Positions 1-12,845 of a DNA stretch of 64,000 nucleotides are shown one piece after another (the first letter of the stretch is position 1; every line of letters begins with the position of its first letter). The notes beneath the pieces were generated by a model, which saw only the letters and a list, made by a program, of their open reading frames with translations, searched no databases and was not told the origin of the DNA. The DNA is from Pyrocephalus nanus (lineage: Eukaryota > Chordata > Aves > Passeriformes > Tyrannidae), in NCBI GenBank assembly GCA_038380795.1, contig CM076259.1:73218200-73282199 (forward strand). Direction: 5' to 3'. The translations under genes and the position numbers were made by a program.

Positions 1-135
1 TACATTTTTTGTTTATCTATAAAAATGAACCAGAATGAATGTTTGATTTTACTGCATTACTGAACATACTCACCCCGTGAGTGATGCAGCAATTTTCTCA
101 GAATTCTGTAATGAAGAAATATCTGGTCTCTAGAT

Positions 136-290
136 TAGGCCAGGATGGATGGGGCTCTGGACAAACAGATTCAGTGGGTAGCGTCAGAGCCCAAGGCTGT
201 TGAAAGGGTGTTGAAACTAGGTGATCTTTAGGGTCCCTTGTAACCCAAATAATTTTGTGATTCATGATTCTCTGATTTGTGATTCTCTCT
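136..290 (+). mobile_element. CR1 LINE, 3'-terminal fragment
   Basis: This is the last part of a chicken-repeat-1 (CR1) non-LTR retrotransposon in sense orientation. It begins with 'aggccaggatggatggggct', which matches the CR1 3' untranslated region. It continues to the hallmark 'ctaggtgatctttagggtcc' and ends in degenerate octamers of the ATTCTATG type (here 'tgattcatgattctctga'). CR1 copies have no poly(A) tail and usually carry only the 3' end because reverse transcription stops early. That fits this 155-bp stub, and no coding part remains. Confidence 0.92.
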
Positions 291-291
291 C

Positions 292-1509
292 ACACAAGTA
301 ATTGTGATTACTGAGGTTAATCTCCTCACTGGATGTTTTATCACCACATTTGTATAAGCTATCCTACATATCACCACTGTTGAAGGGAATTTTTTTAATG
401 AATTCAAATATTTCGTCATACTTAGCAGGGATTCCACTTGAATCCTTCCTAAATAGCAGTGGACTACTTGCTCCTGAATATTTTATGTTTTATACCTTTG
501 GGTAGCTTTACTGTTTTCTTTCTCCTCTTAGCTTTCATGGAAATTTTCCTGGACATGGTAGATAGGAATCTATAATAAGCGCCTTGGAATCTCACTACTT
601 TCTCTGTCAGTGTGTTGAACAACTTTTGTGTATTTGAAGGGACTCCAAATGACACAGTTTGAAATGATAAAGCCATTACATTGTTAGAACAAATAAACTA
701 CTAAATTGAATAATATAGGACTCTGCATCCAAAAGTCTTTGTGGGCTGGGCAGCTGTCAGCAAGTAGTGTAAGGTGCAGCTTTAGTTTACCCTGCATCAG
801 CCTCATTTTTAGTGTGTCATCTTGAGGCTTCCTGTTTATCTCTTTATGTAGGCATTGGGGGATTTGCTGATATTGTTTCATGGTTGTTTCAATTCTTTTG
901 GGTTTGGTGTTTTTTTTTTTTTTTTTGTTTTTTTTTTTTTTTTTTTTTTTTGTTTGTTTTTGTTTTTGTTTTTTTCTCAAGCGAGGATGTAGTTTTGTTT
1001 TCTGAAGTCAATGAGCTGCAGACTCTCCCTCCACCAGCTGTCTTACTTCTGTCTGCAATATTATATTTCTTATCTTACATGGCTCTATTCAGCAGCCTTT
1101 TTCTATCAAAACTTGGCCTTGGATCACTGACAGCTCAGCCTCTGGGAGGAGGGAAAGGTAGTTTTATAGTATAATTAATTTTATCAGGAAGTAGAAGGAG
1201 ACATAAAGTGAATCATACTTTCAGTGTGATTGACTACTTTTTTCCTTCTACTATATTTGATGGGTAGGGCAACCAGCTAAGAAGCAGATGTCTGCTTCAG
1301 GGACTTCTAAGGTGAGATGAAATCTCTTCAAGCTCTCTCTTTAATCCTTCAAAGGAAATGACCGCTGTACACTTACAAAGGAACCACTTAATCTTCTCAA
1401 GTTCTAGTCACTTTAAAAATAGACATTTGTGAGTGTTCTCTGTTAAATGCTTATATCATCAGGATTAAATAATAGCTGCAACCTGTAACACAGAGTTTTA
1501 GCACGTGGT
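292..1509. other. unique AT-rich DNA with a long T tract
   Basis: No gene or recognised transposon is seen here. The only structured element is the T-rich tract listed separately at 909-975. Open frames across this tract (a phenylalanine-rich one on +, a lysine-rich one on -) are by-products of the homopolymer. Confidence 0.7.
909..975. repeat. T-rich homopolymer tract (T)n/(TTTTTG)n
   Basis: About 67 bases are nearly all T, broken by single G residues. The interruptions become regular at the 3' end as (TTTG)/(TTTTTG) units. It could be a plain slippage repeat or the poly(A) tail of a minus-strand retrocopy. No recognisable retrocopy lies to its right, so slippage is the simpler reading. Confidence 0.9.
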
Positions 1510-2092
1510 CAAGAAGGTCAAAAGCATCCTGGCCTGTACCAGAAATAGTGTGGCCATCAGGACCAGGACAATGATTGTCCTCCTGTACAATCCAGGAGAG
1601 CACATGACGCACCAGTGAGACCACATCTTGAGTAATGTGTTCAGTTTTGGGCCCCTCACTACAAAAGACATTGAGGTGCTAGGGTGTGTCCTGAGAAGGG
1701 CAACAAAGCTGGAGAAGGTTCTGGACTTTTATAAGGAGCAGCTGAAGGAGCTGTGGTTGTTTAGACTGGAGAAAAGGAGGCTCAGGAGAGACCTTGTTGC
1801 TCTCTACAACTGTCTGAAAGGAGGGTGTGATGAGGTAGGATTGGTCTACTCTTCCAGGTAACAAGTGACAGAATGAGAGGAAATGGCCTCAGATTGCTCC
1901 AGGGGGAGATTTAGATTGAATATTAGGAAAAGTTTCTTCACTGAAATTTTGGTCAGGCATTGGACAAGGCTGACCAGGATGGTGAGATGTGGCCCTTGGG
2001 GGTATGGTTTTCACAGCGGTTCTAGGTTAGTGATTGGACTTGATGATCTTAGAAGTATTTTCCAACAAAAATTATTCTCTGATTCTATTATC
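1510..2092 (+). mobile_element. CR1 LINE, ORF2 C-terminal remnant plus 3' end
   Basis: This CR1 copy in sense orientation covers the end of ORF2 and the 3' UTR. Frame 1628-1861 still reads as the CR1 ORF2 C-terminus: it has the 'FSFGPL..KDIEVL' block, then 'RRATKLEKVL', 'LEKRRLRRDLVALYNCLKGG'. A second frame from 1883 gives 'GRFRLNIRKSFFTE..VRHWTRL', the conserved tail of CR1 ORF2. Stops and frameshifts separate the two, so it is a dead copy. The 3' part has the 'ggacttgatgatcttagaag' signature and ends at degenerate octamers ('gattctattatc'). The 5' end is truncated at 'aagaaggtcaaaagcatcct', inside the reverse transcriptase coding region. Confidence 0.95.
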
Positions 2093-2650
2093 TTCTCTGC
2101 CTAACATTAGGCTTGAGACTAGACAGCCAGTACCTCAAGGGATCCTCAAAGGCCCTAATCACATTCTATTAATATCTTTCCACTAGGAAAAGTTAAGAAT
2201 GCCAATATAGTAAATAAATCTATAGGTGCAAATTGGAGCTATATTGGAGGCAGAACTGATCCAACTCTGGTCTTCACATATGGCAGAAGTCCTACCTTTC
2301 TATAGGACATGTCTCATACTGTGATCTGTCTATAGGCTTTACATTTTAGGACAATCTGGAAGCAAGTTCAGTTTCGACTTGAAAACTTGAAGAAGACTGT
2401 AATACTAACTGTCTAGCTGAAAATATATTCTGCATATATTCCATTCTGAAATCTGCAGAAAAAGTGAAACATTTAGAAAGTGATGGGCTAGAGCTAACAA
2501 AAAAATACACTAATACAGTGATATCTTGTTGATATACAGAAAATTAAAAAACCTTAAGTTCAGAAAGTTCAAAAATTTATCACTGCTGTGTTCCCCCCAC
2601 CCCACCCCATACCAGATCTATTAACTGACTGTAATATTCCAGAACTCCAG
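2093..2650. other. unique AT-rich spacer
   Basis: I see no gene, repeat family or RNA in this stretch. It separates two CR1 copies of opposite orientation. A short C-rich run ('ccccccaccccacccc') lies near 2594. Confidence 0.6.
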
Positions 2651-2998
2651 TCATAGAATCACAGAATTAACTGGGTTGGAAGAGACCTCCGAGATCAAGT
2701 CCAATCCTTGATCCAACCCCAGTGTGATTACTAGATCGTGGCACTCAGTGCCACATCCAGCCTCGTCTTAAAAACCTCCAGGGACGGTGAATCCACCACC
2801 TCTCTGGGCAGGCTGTTTCAATGCCTGATCACTCTCTCTGTAAAGAACTTCTTTCTAATATCCAACCTAAACCTCCCCTGGCAGAGCTTAAGCCCATGCC
2901 CTCTTGTCCTACTGCTGATTGCCTGGGAGAAGAGACCGACCCCCACCTGGCTACAACCTCCTTTCAGGTAGTTGTCAGGATTATAGTTCACCTCTAGA
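2651..2998 (-). mobile_element. CR1 LINE, 3' fragment, antisense
   Basis: On the + strand this starts with 'tcatagaatcacagaatt', the reverse complement of the CR1 3' terminus, followed by 'gggttggaagagacctccga'. It runs through the complement of the 3' UTR and the end of ORF2 ('ggtgaatccaccacctctct', 'tatccaacctaaacctcccc', 'gaagagaccgacccccacct'). The open frame at 2738-2971 on + is an antisense shadow and not a gene. The copy is close to the family pattern over most of its length, so it is one of the younger insertions here. The 5' boundary near 2998 is approximate because similarity fades. Confidence 0.95.
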
Positions 2999-3414
2999 CA
3001 TACACAGGTCCAGACTGTGGATGGTTTTGTGTGATCAGATTACAAAAAAGGAAAAAAGACAGAATTTTTGTAACATTGCAAAAGTCTTTGTGTGAAGGGA
3101 AAAGACAGGGCAAAAGCTTAAAACTGAAAAATCCATTAAAGCACCATTAAAGTTACTGAGAGCTTTACCATTGATTTCAGTGACTCTGAGAGGCTGTTAA
3201 AAGAAAACTGCAAACCAATATAATCAGTTTTATCATCTTAATGAAGATTTCAGAGGAAAAGCTGAGCTCATAAGCATAAAAAGAATTTCTAATTATTAAG
3301 CTGAAATGTGTTTTCTCAGTTAAAGAAGATATAAACTTCATTTTTTTATCGATTGCTTTTGTTTGTTTCTCTGTTTTTTCTTCACATGTATGAAAATCAG
3401 TAACAATAATACAG

Positions 3415-3441
3415 ATATAAATATATATATATAAAAATATA
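3415..3441. repeat. (TA)n microsatellite
   Basis: A short, mostly uninterrupted run of alternating A and T, followed by further A/T-only sequence. Confidence 0.85.
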
Positions 3442-4101
3442 ATAAATGACAGAATTGTTGTGATTTCTCTGGAAAGTAACACAAGGTAGCAGATATGTGC
3501 CATTCAAAACCTAGGAAAATTATTTCAATAAAAAAACAAGTTAATACCATCAAATTTTTTTTAAATGTAGTTTTGGAATTTGTTGTTTTGAAGGTTTGGA
3601 GTGTAAACTGATATTTCTCTAAAAACTTGAAGATTAGGATACCACAGAAAGAAAAGAACACGGAAATGATGATTAGCTATTAAATGTGGCCAGTGTGCTA
3701 TCATTATGCAAGCTGTGGAACCATAAAAGTGAATTGCCAGGATTCACAGCACAATATCCTCAGCACCTTGCTTTATGTGGCTTTATGATGACTCTTTAAA
3801 TGGCACATGGATATATATATCTATGAGTATGGGCATACGCTGACATCTAAGCCACAAGTATAATGGTCTCAAGATGTGTGAAATGTACTAATATATTACA
3901 ACATTTATTTACTGAATATATAAATAAGCCACAGTTTCATAATTAATTACATTTATTTCATGGAATTTTTCATATGAAAATCACATTATATTATCCATCA
4001 TATAAAACATGACTATCCATCATTAGTGAATTTGATGGTAATTATTTTCCCTTGAATTCAAGGAGTTGTGTGTTTCCACATACATGTGTTATGTGAGACT
4101 T

Positions 4102-4131
4102 TATATGTATATATATATGTATATACATACA
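4102..4131. repeat. TA/TG dinucleotide microsatellite
   Basis: Alternating purine-pyrimidine sequence of the form TATATGTATATATATATG, continuing as TATACATACAT and then a TG-rich stretch. Confidence 0.8.
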
Positions 4132-5359
4132 TTTGTGTGCATATGTGTTTATGGACATGCAAATTCTACTCTAGTAATATCAGTGTAAGGACAAGTAATA
4201 CTGTAATAAACAGTTAAACAAATCTGTATGGTTTCAGTGAACATAATAGAAAGACAAGTTAATAGCTTGACCAGCTCATATCCCTGTTGGTCTGTTCTCC
4301 ATAGGGCATTCTGTAGTGACTTAAAAACTTAGCTTAAAGGGAATCTTTCTTATCCTAACTTAATGGATCTAAAAGTCATCATAATAGAATTCAGTCTGAA
4401 AGCATTAGTGCACAATCTGTTTCATACTGTAGACCAGAAGGCAAATAGTATAACTTAGAGGTAAAATACAATTTTTGTATTTTTACAATAATGAAAATAA
4501 TATATGGGACATTAGATTGTTACTAAATTTTCTGTGTAAAAAATCTGGCCATATTTTCCTTTCAGGAAACTTATCAAACAATTTATTATCAACATGAAAC
4601 TACAAAAAAATGCAATGTAATTGATGCTTTCAGAAAAAAAATCCTATTAAAAAACACTGGCGAAGGAATTTGAATTTTTCTTAAAAAAGGTGTAAGCATT
4701 CATTTCTCCATTAATGTAAATGCTGCCAATTTCTTAGAGTAGTTCTTCTAGTTCCTATGTGTATTTTAATAATTTTCATATACCTATGATTATAAATAGC
4801 CTCCTGCTGTAAATTATAGCTACTCAGGGTCTGGAAATTATAATTCAAATAATGTTACTTTGAGCAAAAACATTGGAGAACAAAGACATTGTTCGAATTT
4901 AAGCCCTCATATTTCCATAAAGAAATCACTGACAAACCCTCAGACCTTTAACCCAGAATCTAAGAGGTTGATTCCATTCCAAAATCCATTACCGTGGACT
5001 TCATCAAGGTCTGAAAATTTTAGCTGCTCTGAACATATTTTTGTTTTCATGTTTGTGAAATATCTCAAGGTTGAAAGTTTGGTTTGAGTTGTTGTGGTTT
5101 TTTTCTTCCCCTTTATTCTGTTATCATAAATACATAGAATATAAATTTCTCCTCTTACTCTGACATGTTTTCCTTGTGGCTGTAGAAGTTAAGGCCTAAT
5201 GAAATACTAATATTCTTGTTTTACTTTTATTGAATCCCTAGTTATTTTAACTAAAATTCAGACAGAACAACCAAAAAATAACAACTTACCAAAGTCTACC
5301 TCTTAGAATTTTCCTCTCCTCTTTGTCATTATCAGACAACCAGCAGTGATTAGAAATAA

Positions 5360-5407
5360 ATAGATAGATTAGATAGATAGATAGATAGATAGATAAACAG
5401 ATAGATT
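5360..5407. repeat. (TAGA)n / (GATA)n microsatellite
   Basis: Tetranucleotide array with a perfect core of about seven TAGA units and imperfect units on both sides. The isoleucine/tyrosine/leucine/serine-rich open frame on the minus strand (5286-5513) is produced by this repeat. Confidence 0.92.
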
Positions 5408-6272
5408 CATAAATAGAGATGCATATTATTGACAATTGCATATTAATATTTCTGACCATGAAAATGGTATTTTCAGGTGATCCACTGATAGGAAAGGAAG
5501 CAACAGGTTTCACCTAATTAGATTTGCTACAGAAAATATCTTGGCTACATTCTACATAAAGCTCCACCAATACTGCAGATCATTAAAATAATTCATGTGT
5601 TTATGCTATTCTTTCTATAATTTTTGTGATATTTCTTTCACTGGTGAGGATTATAATATATGAAGGATCTGTGTGTGAAATGTCTCCTTTTCTTTAGTCA
5701 TTTTTACATATTTTTACAGGACATTAAAATAGAAACAAATAGTTGAATATGGTTACTTGAAGACCAGCTAACATTTCAGCTTTACTTTTATGAATAAAAT
5801 GCAAACTATTGGTAATGAAATAAGAAAACTTGAAAAAGCTACAGGTTAAAATAAAATTGTATCTTCTTGAAAGACAAGTAGTACTAAAAATGGTTGTCTC
5901 CTGCCTGGTGGAATTTACAATTAAACAACCTTCCAAGTGAATCAGTATGGCAGTCTCAGGTCTCTATTGCATTTCAGCACAAATTTACCAGATTAAATTC
6001 AAAAGAAAGGCCTATACGAGAGTATGAAGGAACCATTTCACATTTAATAGCATCATATGATTTACTACAACTTACAGGATTCCCAGTGACAGGGTAAGAG
6101 ATCACCACAATTCTTAAAAAAAATCAAATTTCATCTTTTCAGAAACTTTTAACAAAATTGTAATTGTCCTGGTCAGAACAAATATTTTCTATTCAGAATC
6201 CATGAAATTTGGCATGATTATTTTCACTCTGGGTGATGGGAGTTGTCATAAAGAAAAAAAGGAAGTTAATTT

Positions 6273-6297
6273 AAAAAAAAAAAAAAAAAAGAAAAAA
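6273..6297. repeat. A-rich homopolymer
   Basis: Eighteen consecutive A residues, then G and six more A. No retrocopy is recognised upstream. Confidence 0.85.
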
Positions 6298-7283
6298 GTG
6301 GATATGTTGTGAAAACTATTGCAAGAAAACTTTGCCATTTGCTGCATTCTATTTAATTTAAACAGCATAACAAAGAAAAATTTTCTTTGGCAATGACTGC
6401 TCTGCAAATGAGCAGTACTGTTTTTTAACTGTAGTGATTGTTTATTTGATTATTTTGAATACAGGCAACTTAGTCCAAACCATAAATTTCAATATGGAAT
6501 GGAATATAAACATGAGAGTAAGGCCACTATTTTTATGTGAATCACTTTACAGGCTAAAGTTTTCACCACTGGCAATCATAGCAGGACTTCATTTATATTT
6601 ATAGTTAAAAATTATTTTTACAGTCTAGAAAACACGTTGTAGCTCATTCTGAAGAAAAAAAAAAGCCTTCAAACCCTATTCATCTTCAAAGACTTTGATT
6701 GTCCTTTTTGATTGTCTTTTTTCTAATTTCAAAGCGAGTGCTCCAAAAATAGCTATGACCCCAACTTATGTTCTCTACACTTTGATTAATATTGAACATC
6801 TAGATAGCCAAAAGTACCACATGTGCAAGGTCAGGGAAGTAGCCAACACCTTTCAGTTAATGTAAGACTTGCAATTCAGCTATAAGCTGCAGTATTTAAT
6901 GTGTTTTGAAATAATGTGATTTTTGCTTTGGTTTTCATTTTGTACTAATACCAAATAACAATGGCATATGTGTTAATATGTGATCAGTCTTATATTTTGA
7001 ATAGCCTACTTAGCTGTCAGCAAGGGATTGCAACACACATTCTTAACAGCAAGCAGAATATCTAAGCTATTATTTTTAAAAAAGTCTGTTATTTCACTAA
7101 GTAGCTGTTTAATACAATAAAGTAACTGGTATTACTTCAGGAAATTTATAGATTTACAATTTATATCACTTACTGAGCCAAAATGATATTCCAATTTAAT
7201 GGTGAGAATATCCTTTACTAGTTTCTACTGCTCAAAAGCAAGTTGACTAATCTAAGCTAGTGGTCAAGTCTCTTCATATCTGG

Positions 7284-7744
7284 ATCATAGAATCATGGAA
7301 TCATAGAAGCATAGAGACATAAAATCATGAAGATTGGAAGAGATACTCAAGATCCTCCAATCCAGCTGTTCACCCAGCACTATCACGGTTATCACTCCTA
7401 AACCACATCACCCAGCACCAGATCCAGATGTCTCTTGAGCACCCCCAGGGATGGTGATACCATCTCCCTGGGCAACCTATTCCAGTGCCTGACCACCCTA
7501 ACAGTTAATTTTTTTTTCTAATATAGAGTGTCCCCTGCCTCAGTTTAAGGTCATTTCCTCTCATCCTCTCACTATGGACACGGCTGAAAAGACCAGCTCC
7601 CACCTCACTACAAACTCCTTTCAGGTAGTTTTAATGGGCAGTGAGGTCCCCCCAATTCTCCTCTTCTTTAAACTAGAAAAATCCATTCCTCATAAGGCAC
7701 GTTTTCCAGAACCTTCATGAGCCTTGTTGCCCTTCTCTGGACAC
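7284..7744 (-). mobile_element. CR1 LINE, 3' fragment, antisense (first of an adjacent pair)
   Basis: The + strand opens with five or so degenerate copies of ATCATAGA ('atcatagaatcatggaatca'), which is the complement of the CR1 3' terminal octamer array. Then come 'agattggaagagatactcaa' and the usual complement of the 3' UTR and ORF2 tail ('cccccagggatggtgatacc', 'ctgggcaacctattccagtg', 'ctaatatagagtgtcccctg'). It stops at 'gcccttctctggacac', well inside the reverse transcriptase region. Substitutions are more frequent than in the copy at 2651-2998, so it looks older. A second CR1 in the same orientation starts 4 bases after it. Confidence 0.94.
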
Positions 7745-7747
7745 AAA

Positions 7748-8056
7748 TATAGAATCACAGAATATCTTGAGTTGTGGAGATCCACAAGGATCATAAAAGT
7801 CGCCTTCTTGGCCATGCACAGAAAAGTCCCGAGTCACACCATGGGCATGAGAATATTATCCAAATGCTTCTTGAACTCTGTCAGGCTTGGTGCTGTGACC
7901 AGTTCCCTGGAGAGCATGTTCCAGTGCCCAATCAGCCTCTGGGTGGAGAATCTCTATCAATATCCAACCTAAACTTCCCCTGACACAGCTTCGAACCATT
8001 CCCTTGGATCCTGTCACTGGTCACCACAGGGAGATCAGCACCTGTCCCTCTTACTC
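7748..8056 (-). mobile_element. CR1 LINE, 3' fragment, antisense (second of an adjacent pair)
   Basis: Starts at 'atagaatcacagaatatctt', the complement of a CR1 3' end. It then follows a different CR1 subfamily pattern from its neighbour: 'ccacaaggatcataaaagtc', 'ttcttgaactctgtcaggct', 'agttccctggagagcatgtt', 'cctgtcactggtcaccacag'. It ends near 'gcacctgtccctcttactc'. Two overlapping open frames on + (7724-7972 and 7774-7983) are antisense shadows. The 3' end abuts the truncated 5' end of the CR1 at 7284-7744, and no sequence of that first copy resumes after 8056. Confidence 0.94.
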
Positions 8057-11000
8057 AAAATGTTACCAAGGCTAATTACCTTCTCATTATGCTGTTTTTT
8101 TCTTATTATTGGACTATTTATTTTCTAAAGACAGAATGCTTCAGTATTCATCAGCATGCAGATTCTGAATCTCACTTATTTTTGGAAGTACTAATTTTAC
8201 CTTTGCTGAAACCCAAAACTTTTTGTGATGCTTTTTGTCATGTTGTAAAATCTATCATTTATTGGCTCTATGCTTGTCCTTGTCGTACATTCTTAATATA
8301 TACGTGCCAGCATTCTCATTTATCATACATCTGATAACTGAAGTAAAGCATTAGCTTTGCCCACTAATAATATTTCTATGCAGTAATAGTATGAAAAGTA
8401 ACACAAACTTAATCATGCTATCAGTGTCTTGATAATGATGAGGAATGTGCCAAAGTGAGCTACTTTTTTAAGACCACTTCAGTCAAGGAACATCTGCTTA
8501 TGTCTCTTTTTTGGGGTTTATTTGATGCTAGGATGATCTTTTAACGCCAGATATACTTCCTGAATGAAAAGAATGAGTTCCTAAAAGTTATTCAACAATT
8601 CATAAATTTTGAAATTGTTATAACAAACAGGAAAAATGAAATGAGGTATTTCCTCCTCTTCTTCTCACACTAAAACAGAAAAAGAAGGCTAAATAAAGCC
8701 TTTCTTTTAACAGTATTAAACCTAACAGGAGTATGTTATCAGCTTTGACAGCGTCAGGGTTCTGAAGATCAAGGGCCTGAAAAGCTAAAGTTCCTTTTGC
8801 TTAAGAAACATTTGAAGAAACATTGTTCAGTAAACTCTGGTCCAGTCTAGAACTTTCCCTTGAGAAATTACATTCTAGAGGTAGAGTCCATGAATCATTC
8901 TTTGAAGTCATGATCAATGACTTAGAAGTCAAATACAAATCCTAGCTCCAGCAGTAATTATCAGGCTATCCCATTTATAAAGTTTGTCAATATCCTAGAC
9001 AAAACAAATGAATTAGCTATAATCTAAGATTATTTCAATTTCTAAGGTCGAGTAGATGCTGTGAAATGCAGTTTTGACTGTAGTAAGATGAAGAAATGTA
9101 TTGATTTTTAGACACTTTTTCTGTAAATATAATATTTTATCTTTTTTTCCCTTTTTGTAATCTATTTGTGTATTAAAATCAAGGATAGTATCAAGAACTA
9201 TACCCATATTTTAATTTTCTCCTAGCAAAGATATTATCAGATGTTCGGTTAATTAAGAGCAAACAATGACCTGATAATATCTACAAAGGATACAATTACA
9301 ATTCATATTATCTCTGTGTGAAGCAGAGAAATTGTTACAAATACACTTCAAAAATATCTTCCTTTCCAAGAACCGAAGAATTTTTAAAGGAATAGTAATA
9401 CTATTTTGAGATAGTGCTTCAATAGGTAAGCATACTACAGCAATCTGCAGTATTAAACTCATGTAGTGTATCATATTTGTATTTCATATGACTTGAGTTT
9501 GGTTCACAAAATCTTTCTTTTCCAAAGTTAAAAAAAAAAAAAGAAAAAAGTGAGAAAACTAGTCATTAAGAAACATTTTGCAGTGCAAACCTTCTTAATA
9601 TGTTCAGGACAAAAAAATACACAGAGTCATCACTTTGCTTGTGAAAATATATGCAAGTACACCAATTATGACAAAAAAATTTACAAAAAAACTCCCTACA
9701 TCTGGGATTCTAAGTTTGCAGTTTGGTTTGTAAAGAGTTTGATGTTGAAAATGTTGAATAATGAGTAACTCTTAGTGAAAAGGGGGATTATTTGTTGACT
9801 GAACTTCGAAGTTGGAAGGAAAATGAAGCCTTTCATGAGTCACAATTTTTCTTAGAAACCTCAGTAATAACTTCATTTTTTATGACAAGAAAACCCATGT
9901 TTATAAACAGAGAACATTTGGTAAAGCATACCCTAACGGAAAAACTACTGATTAGAAATAGATAGATTTCATAATAAAAAAGCAAAACTGCTTGATGGAA
10001 TTCCCTTTCTTATACTATAGTCCCTTGTAATGGTAAGTGTTCTAGCCTCCAAAGCAGTAAAAACTTTGCCTTTCTTTCTGAGCCCTTGGGGGAAAAAAGA
10101 TACTAAAATAATCTGTTTTATTCTTACCTCAAGATACACAAGAATTCAACCACACGATTTATTTTAATCTTAAAGTAAACTACTCATACTTGATTCCTAA
10201 AGAATGTAGGAAACATCTACATGCATGACAAGTTAGTTGGTGCTCTCGGGTTTTAAAATATTTGTTTCTTCAAGCTTTTTGTGCAGGATGTTATTTCAGG
10301 ATGGCATATGCTCCCAATTATGACAATCAGAAAGAATTGCAAGTGTTGTTAAAGATTATAATCTAGGAATAGGTGTGTCCATCTCCACAAAAATATAACT
10401 CTTTTCCTAAATCTGTTATTTCACTTTTATTATATACTACTTCTTTCTTCTCTGTTCATAAGACTTTCAAACCCATAGCCTTCTCATCAAACTCTTATTT
10501 TCCCACGTACCTCACTAGATTACGCCCCTGTGTGTCTTGTCTTTACAGAGTCATTCTGCTTTCTTCATCCATTTCAACCAAGATGCAAGTTATTTCTCCT
10601 AATGCTCTGCTGTGGCTAGTCAAACCCCAGACATCATATTTTCCAGACCTGTTTTAATTTGAAAATGACAAAGCCTGTTATAGGTTACTAATATGTACGA
10701 CTAGTATGCAAGGGTGAACAAATGAGAACTGGAGTTTTCAGCTGTTGATTAACTTTTAAGTCCCTCAAATTTTCCCCCCCCTGGTATTTTTATTTTGAAA
10801 ACAGAGTTGTTCTACAACACCGATGTGCCATGCTCATGTGATTTATAAAGACTCATAGTTCCATCCGATAGTTTATAACAAATTCAGAGGAAAATCACAC
10901 TGTCGTTTCCTGTGCTTCTCAAACTGTGACAGAGAAAGGAAAAACCTAAACATTGTTTACTTTGACTACCATTCTGCATACCCTTTTGTTTTCTTGCTCT

Positions 11001-12845
11001 CTCAGGAACTATTGCAGTTCTATTACTAGTGTGTGAATTAAAAATTCCGTTTTATTGGCTGTTGTCAGATAACCTCTTTTTCCTAACTTTTACCATGGCA
11101 AAATAATTAAAAAAGGATTTAAAATATATGTTCCTACGTAAAAAAAATCAGAAGTGACAAGTCTTGATATTTAGCTCATTGTATTACCTGGAATAATATA
11201 TGTAAAAATTTGCACTTCTGAAGAATATTTTCACATTTTCATATTTTGATTTGACAGTGGGGTAGAGAGTGAGAAACGGAAGTGGGATAACCATAGGGAA
11301 AAGATATTTCATAAAGGGCAAAAAATGCTGGACAGAGAGAGAAGGAAGGAACAAAAAGAGTGAGTGGGGTTGCTTTTTTTCTGCACACAGATGTTATGTC
11401 TGATCCAGGTGGAAAGGAAAACCTTTGCAAAGAAGACCAAGACATCATATATATTGAGTCAGTGGATATTGTTGTGGTATCTCTGAAATATGAAGGTGCT
11501 TATCTTGTGCAACAATTGTAATTACTAAGTTGATGTTAATAATGTCATATTCTGGAGTCTTTTTACACAGAAGTAGTAATTACTAATTGCTACTTTTCTC
11601 TCTGAAATACTGTTTGTTTGTTACTTATCTTTTTAGTTTTAGTTCTTTAGTTCTTTTTTGTTCAACGATAGTCTTACTAGTTCAGATTCTCAAAAATTAT
11701 CATATACATGTCAGATGCCATTAGGAGGGCAGAAAGAAACTGAAGACAACATCTAGAAACACAAGAATAGATAAGAAATGGTAGTAAGTGAAAACAAGGA
11801 GATAAAGCCATGCACATAGACTTCTGGAAATGTCACTGCAATTTCCAGGCTAAATTTTTGTCTTTCAAGCAGAGATGCTAAAGAGAGCAATGACTAAAAG
11901 AGCAGTTTTTAAAAAATATCCATACTTATAGATCAGACTTGTTTAAAAACTCAAACCAAAGTGAAGAAGGACTAACAATTTACAACCCTGTCCTGAAGAA
12001 GTTTAAAGTATATAGTGAGAATGCAAAATCTGAAAACTGTCACCTTAAAAGTCAAGAAATTGAAAAGAAGAATATTTTTTAGCAGAATCTGAGGAATTAG
12101 GTCAAACATGAAATTCTGGAGAGGGTGTGCCAAAACAAGGCTATGGAAAAGATCCAATTAAAATAAGCAATAAGACCTCTAAAGGTTTTGAAATTAAAAA
12201 AGAGAAAATTGGGTTTGCCAGACTGAAAGACAAAAGCATGTTTCAAGGTAAAATAAGTAAAGGTAAATCTAGGTAACGTACTAGTGAACTGGGTTAGCAT
12301 CATCAGATTAATAGGAAGGAGCTGAATAAAAAATAAACCTGAAAATTGTGGAGAGAAACTTGCAAATGCCTAATAACAGAAGCAATTCAATATATTATCA
12401 ATATCTTACCTATGAATATCTGTATTTACAGGAAACAGAGCTAGTTTACAAAAAACAGCCAAAAAGGGGAGGGTCTACTCTAAAAAATTCTTCACATGCT
12501 AAAAAAAGAAAAAAAAAAGAAAAAAAATTTTCAGCATTGCTCTGAAAAGGAGTAGCATTAGAGAATAAATATTACTCGGAATTACTCAAACATCCATATA
12601 TATCAACTGGATGGAATCTTTATTCCACACAAGGGGACATGTTGCTACTTCTGAGCTGCGTACAACAACATATCTTAATGTAATATCTTGAGTTACAGAA
12701 AATGATTTGAAGAAAAAAGTCATTTTGAAAACAGGTAGCCAGCAGTTTAATATCATGATTGAAAGCCTTTATTATAGTGGATATATGTGAAAGAGATGCA
12801 ACACTAATATTAAATATTGAAAAAAATTGGTCTATTTGGTGTAGA
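8057..12845. other. unique AT-rich DNA
   Basis: About 4.8 kb with no recognised gene or transposon. It includes a 13-A run near 9530, a purine-rich stretch at about 11260-11365, and an A/G-rich run at about 12501-12527. All open frames are under 100 codons and show no recognisable domain. Confidence 0.6.

Larger units (their letters stand above)
2999..7283. other. unique AT-rich DNA with microsatellites
   Basis: About 4.3 kb without a recognised gene or transposon. It contains the AT, TA/TG and TAGA microsatellites and the A-run that are listed separately. The frames of about 60-108 residues here are rich in isoleucine, leucine, phenylalanine and lysine, show no domain, and look like chance frames in AT-rich DNA. 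Confidence 0.65.

Noticed and set aside
812..1174. 120-codon + frame rich in phenylalanine, and the lysine-rich minus frame at 684-980
   Set aside because: Both are produced by the T-rich homopolymer at 909-975 and have no domain outside it.
5357..5407. TAGA repeats and other short repeats as a CRISPR array
   Set aside because: Units are 4 bp with no spacers, and the genome context is vertebrate.
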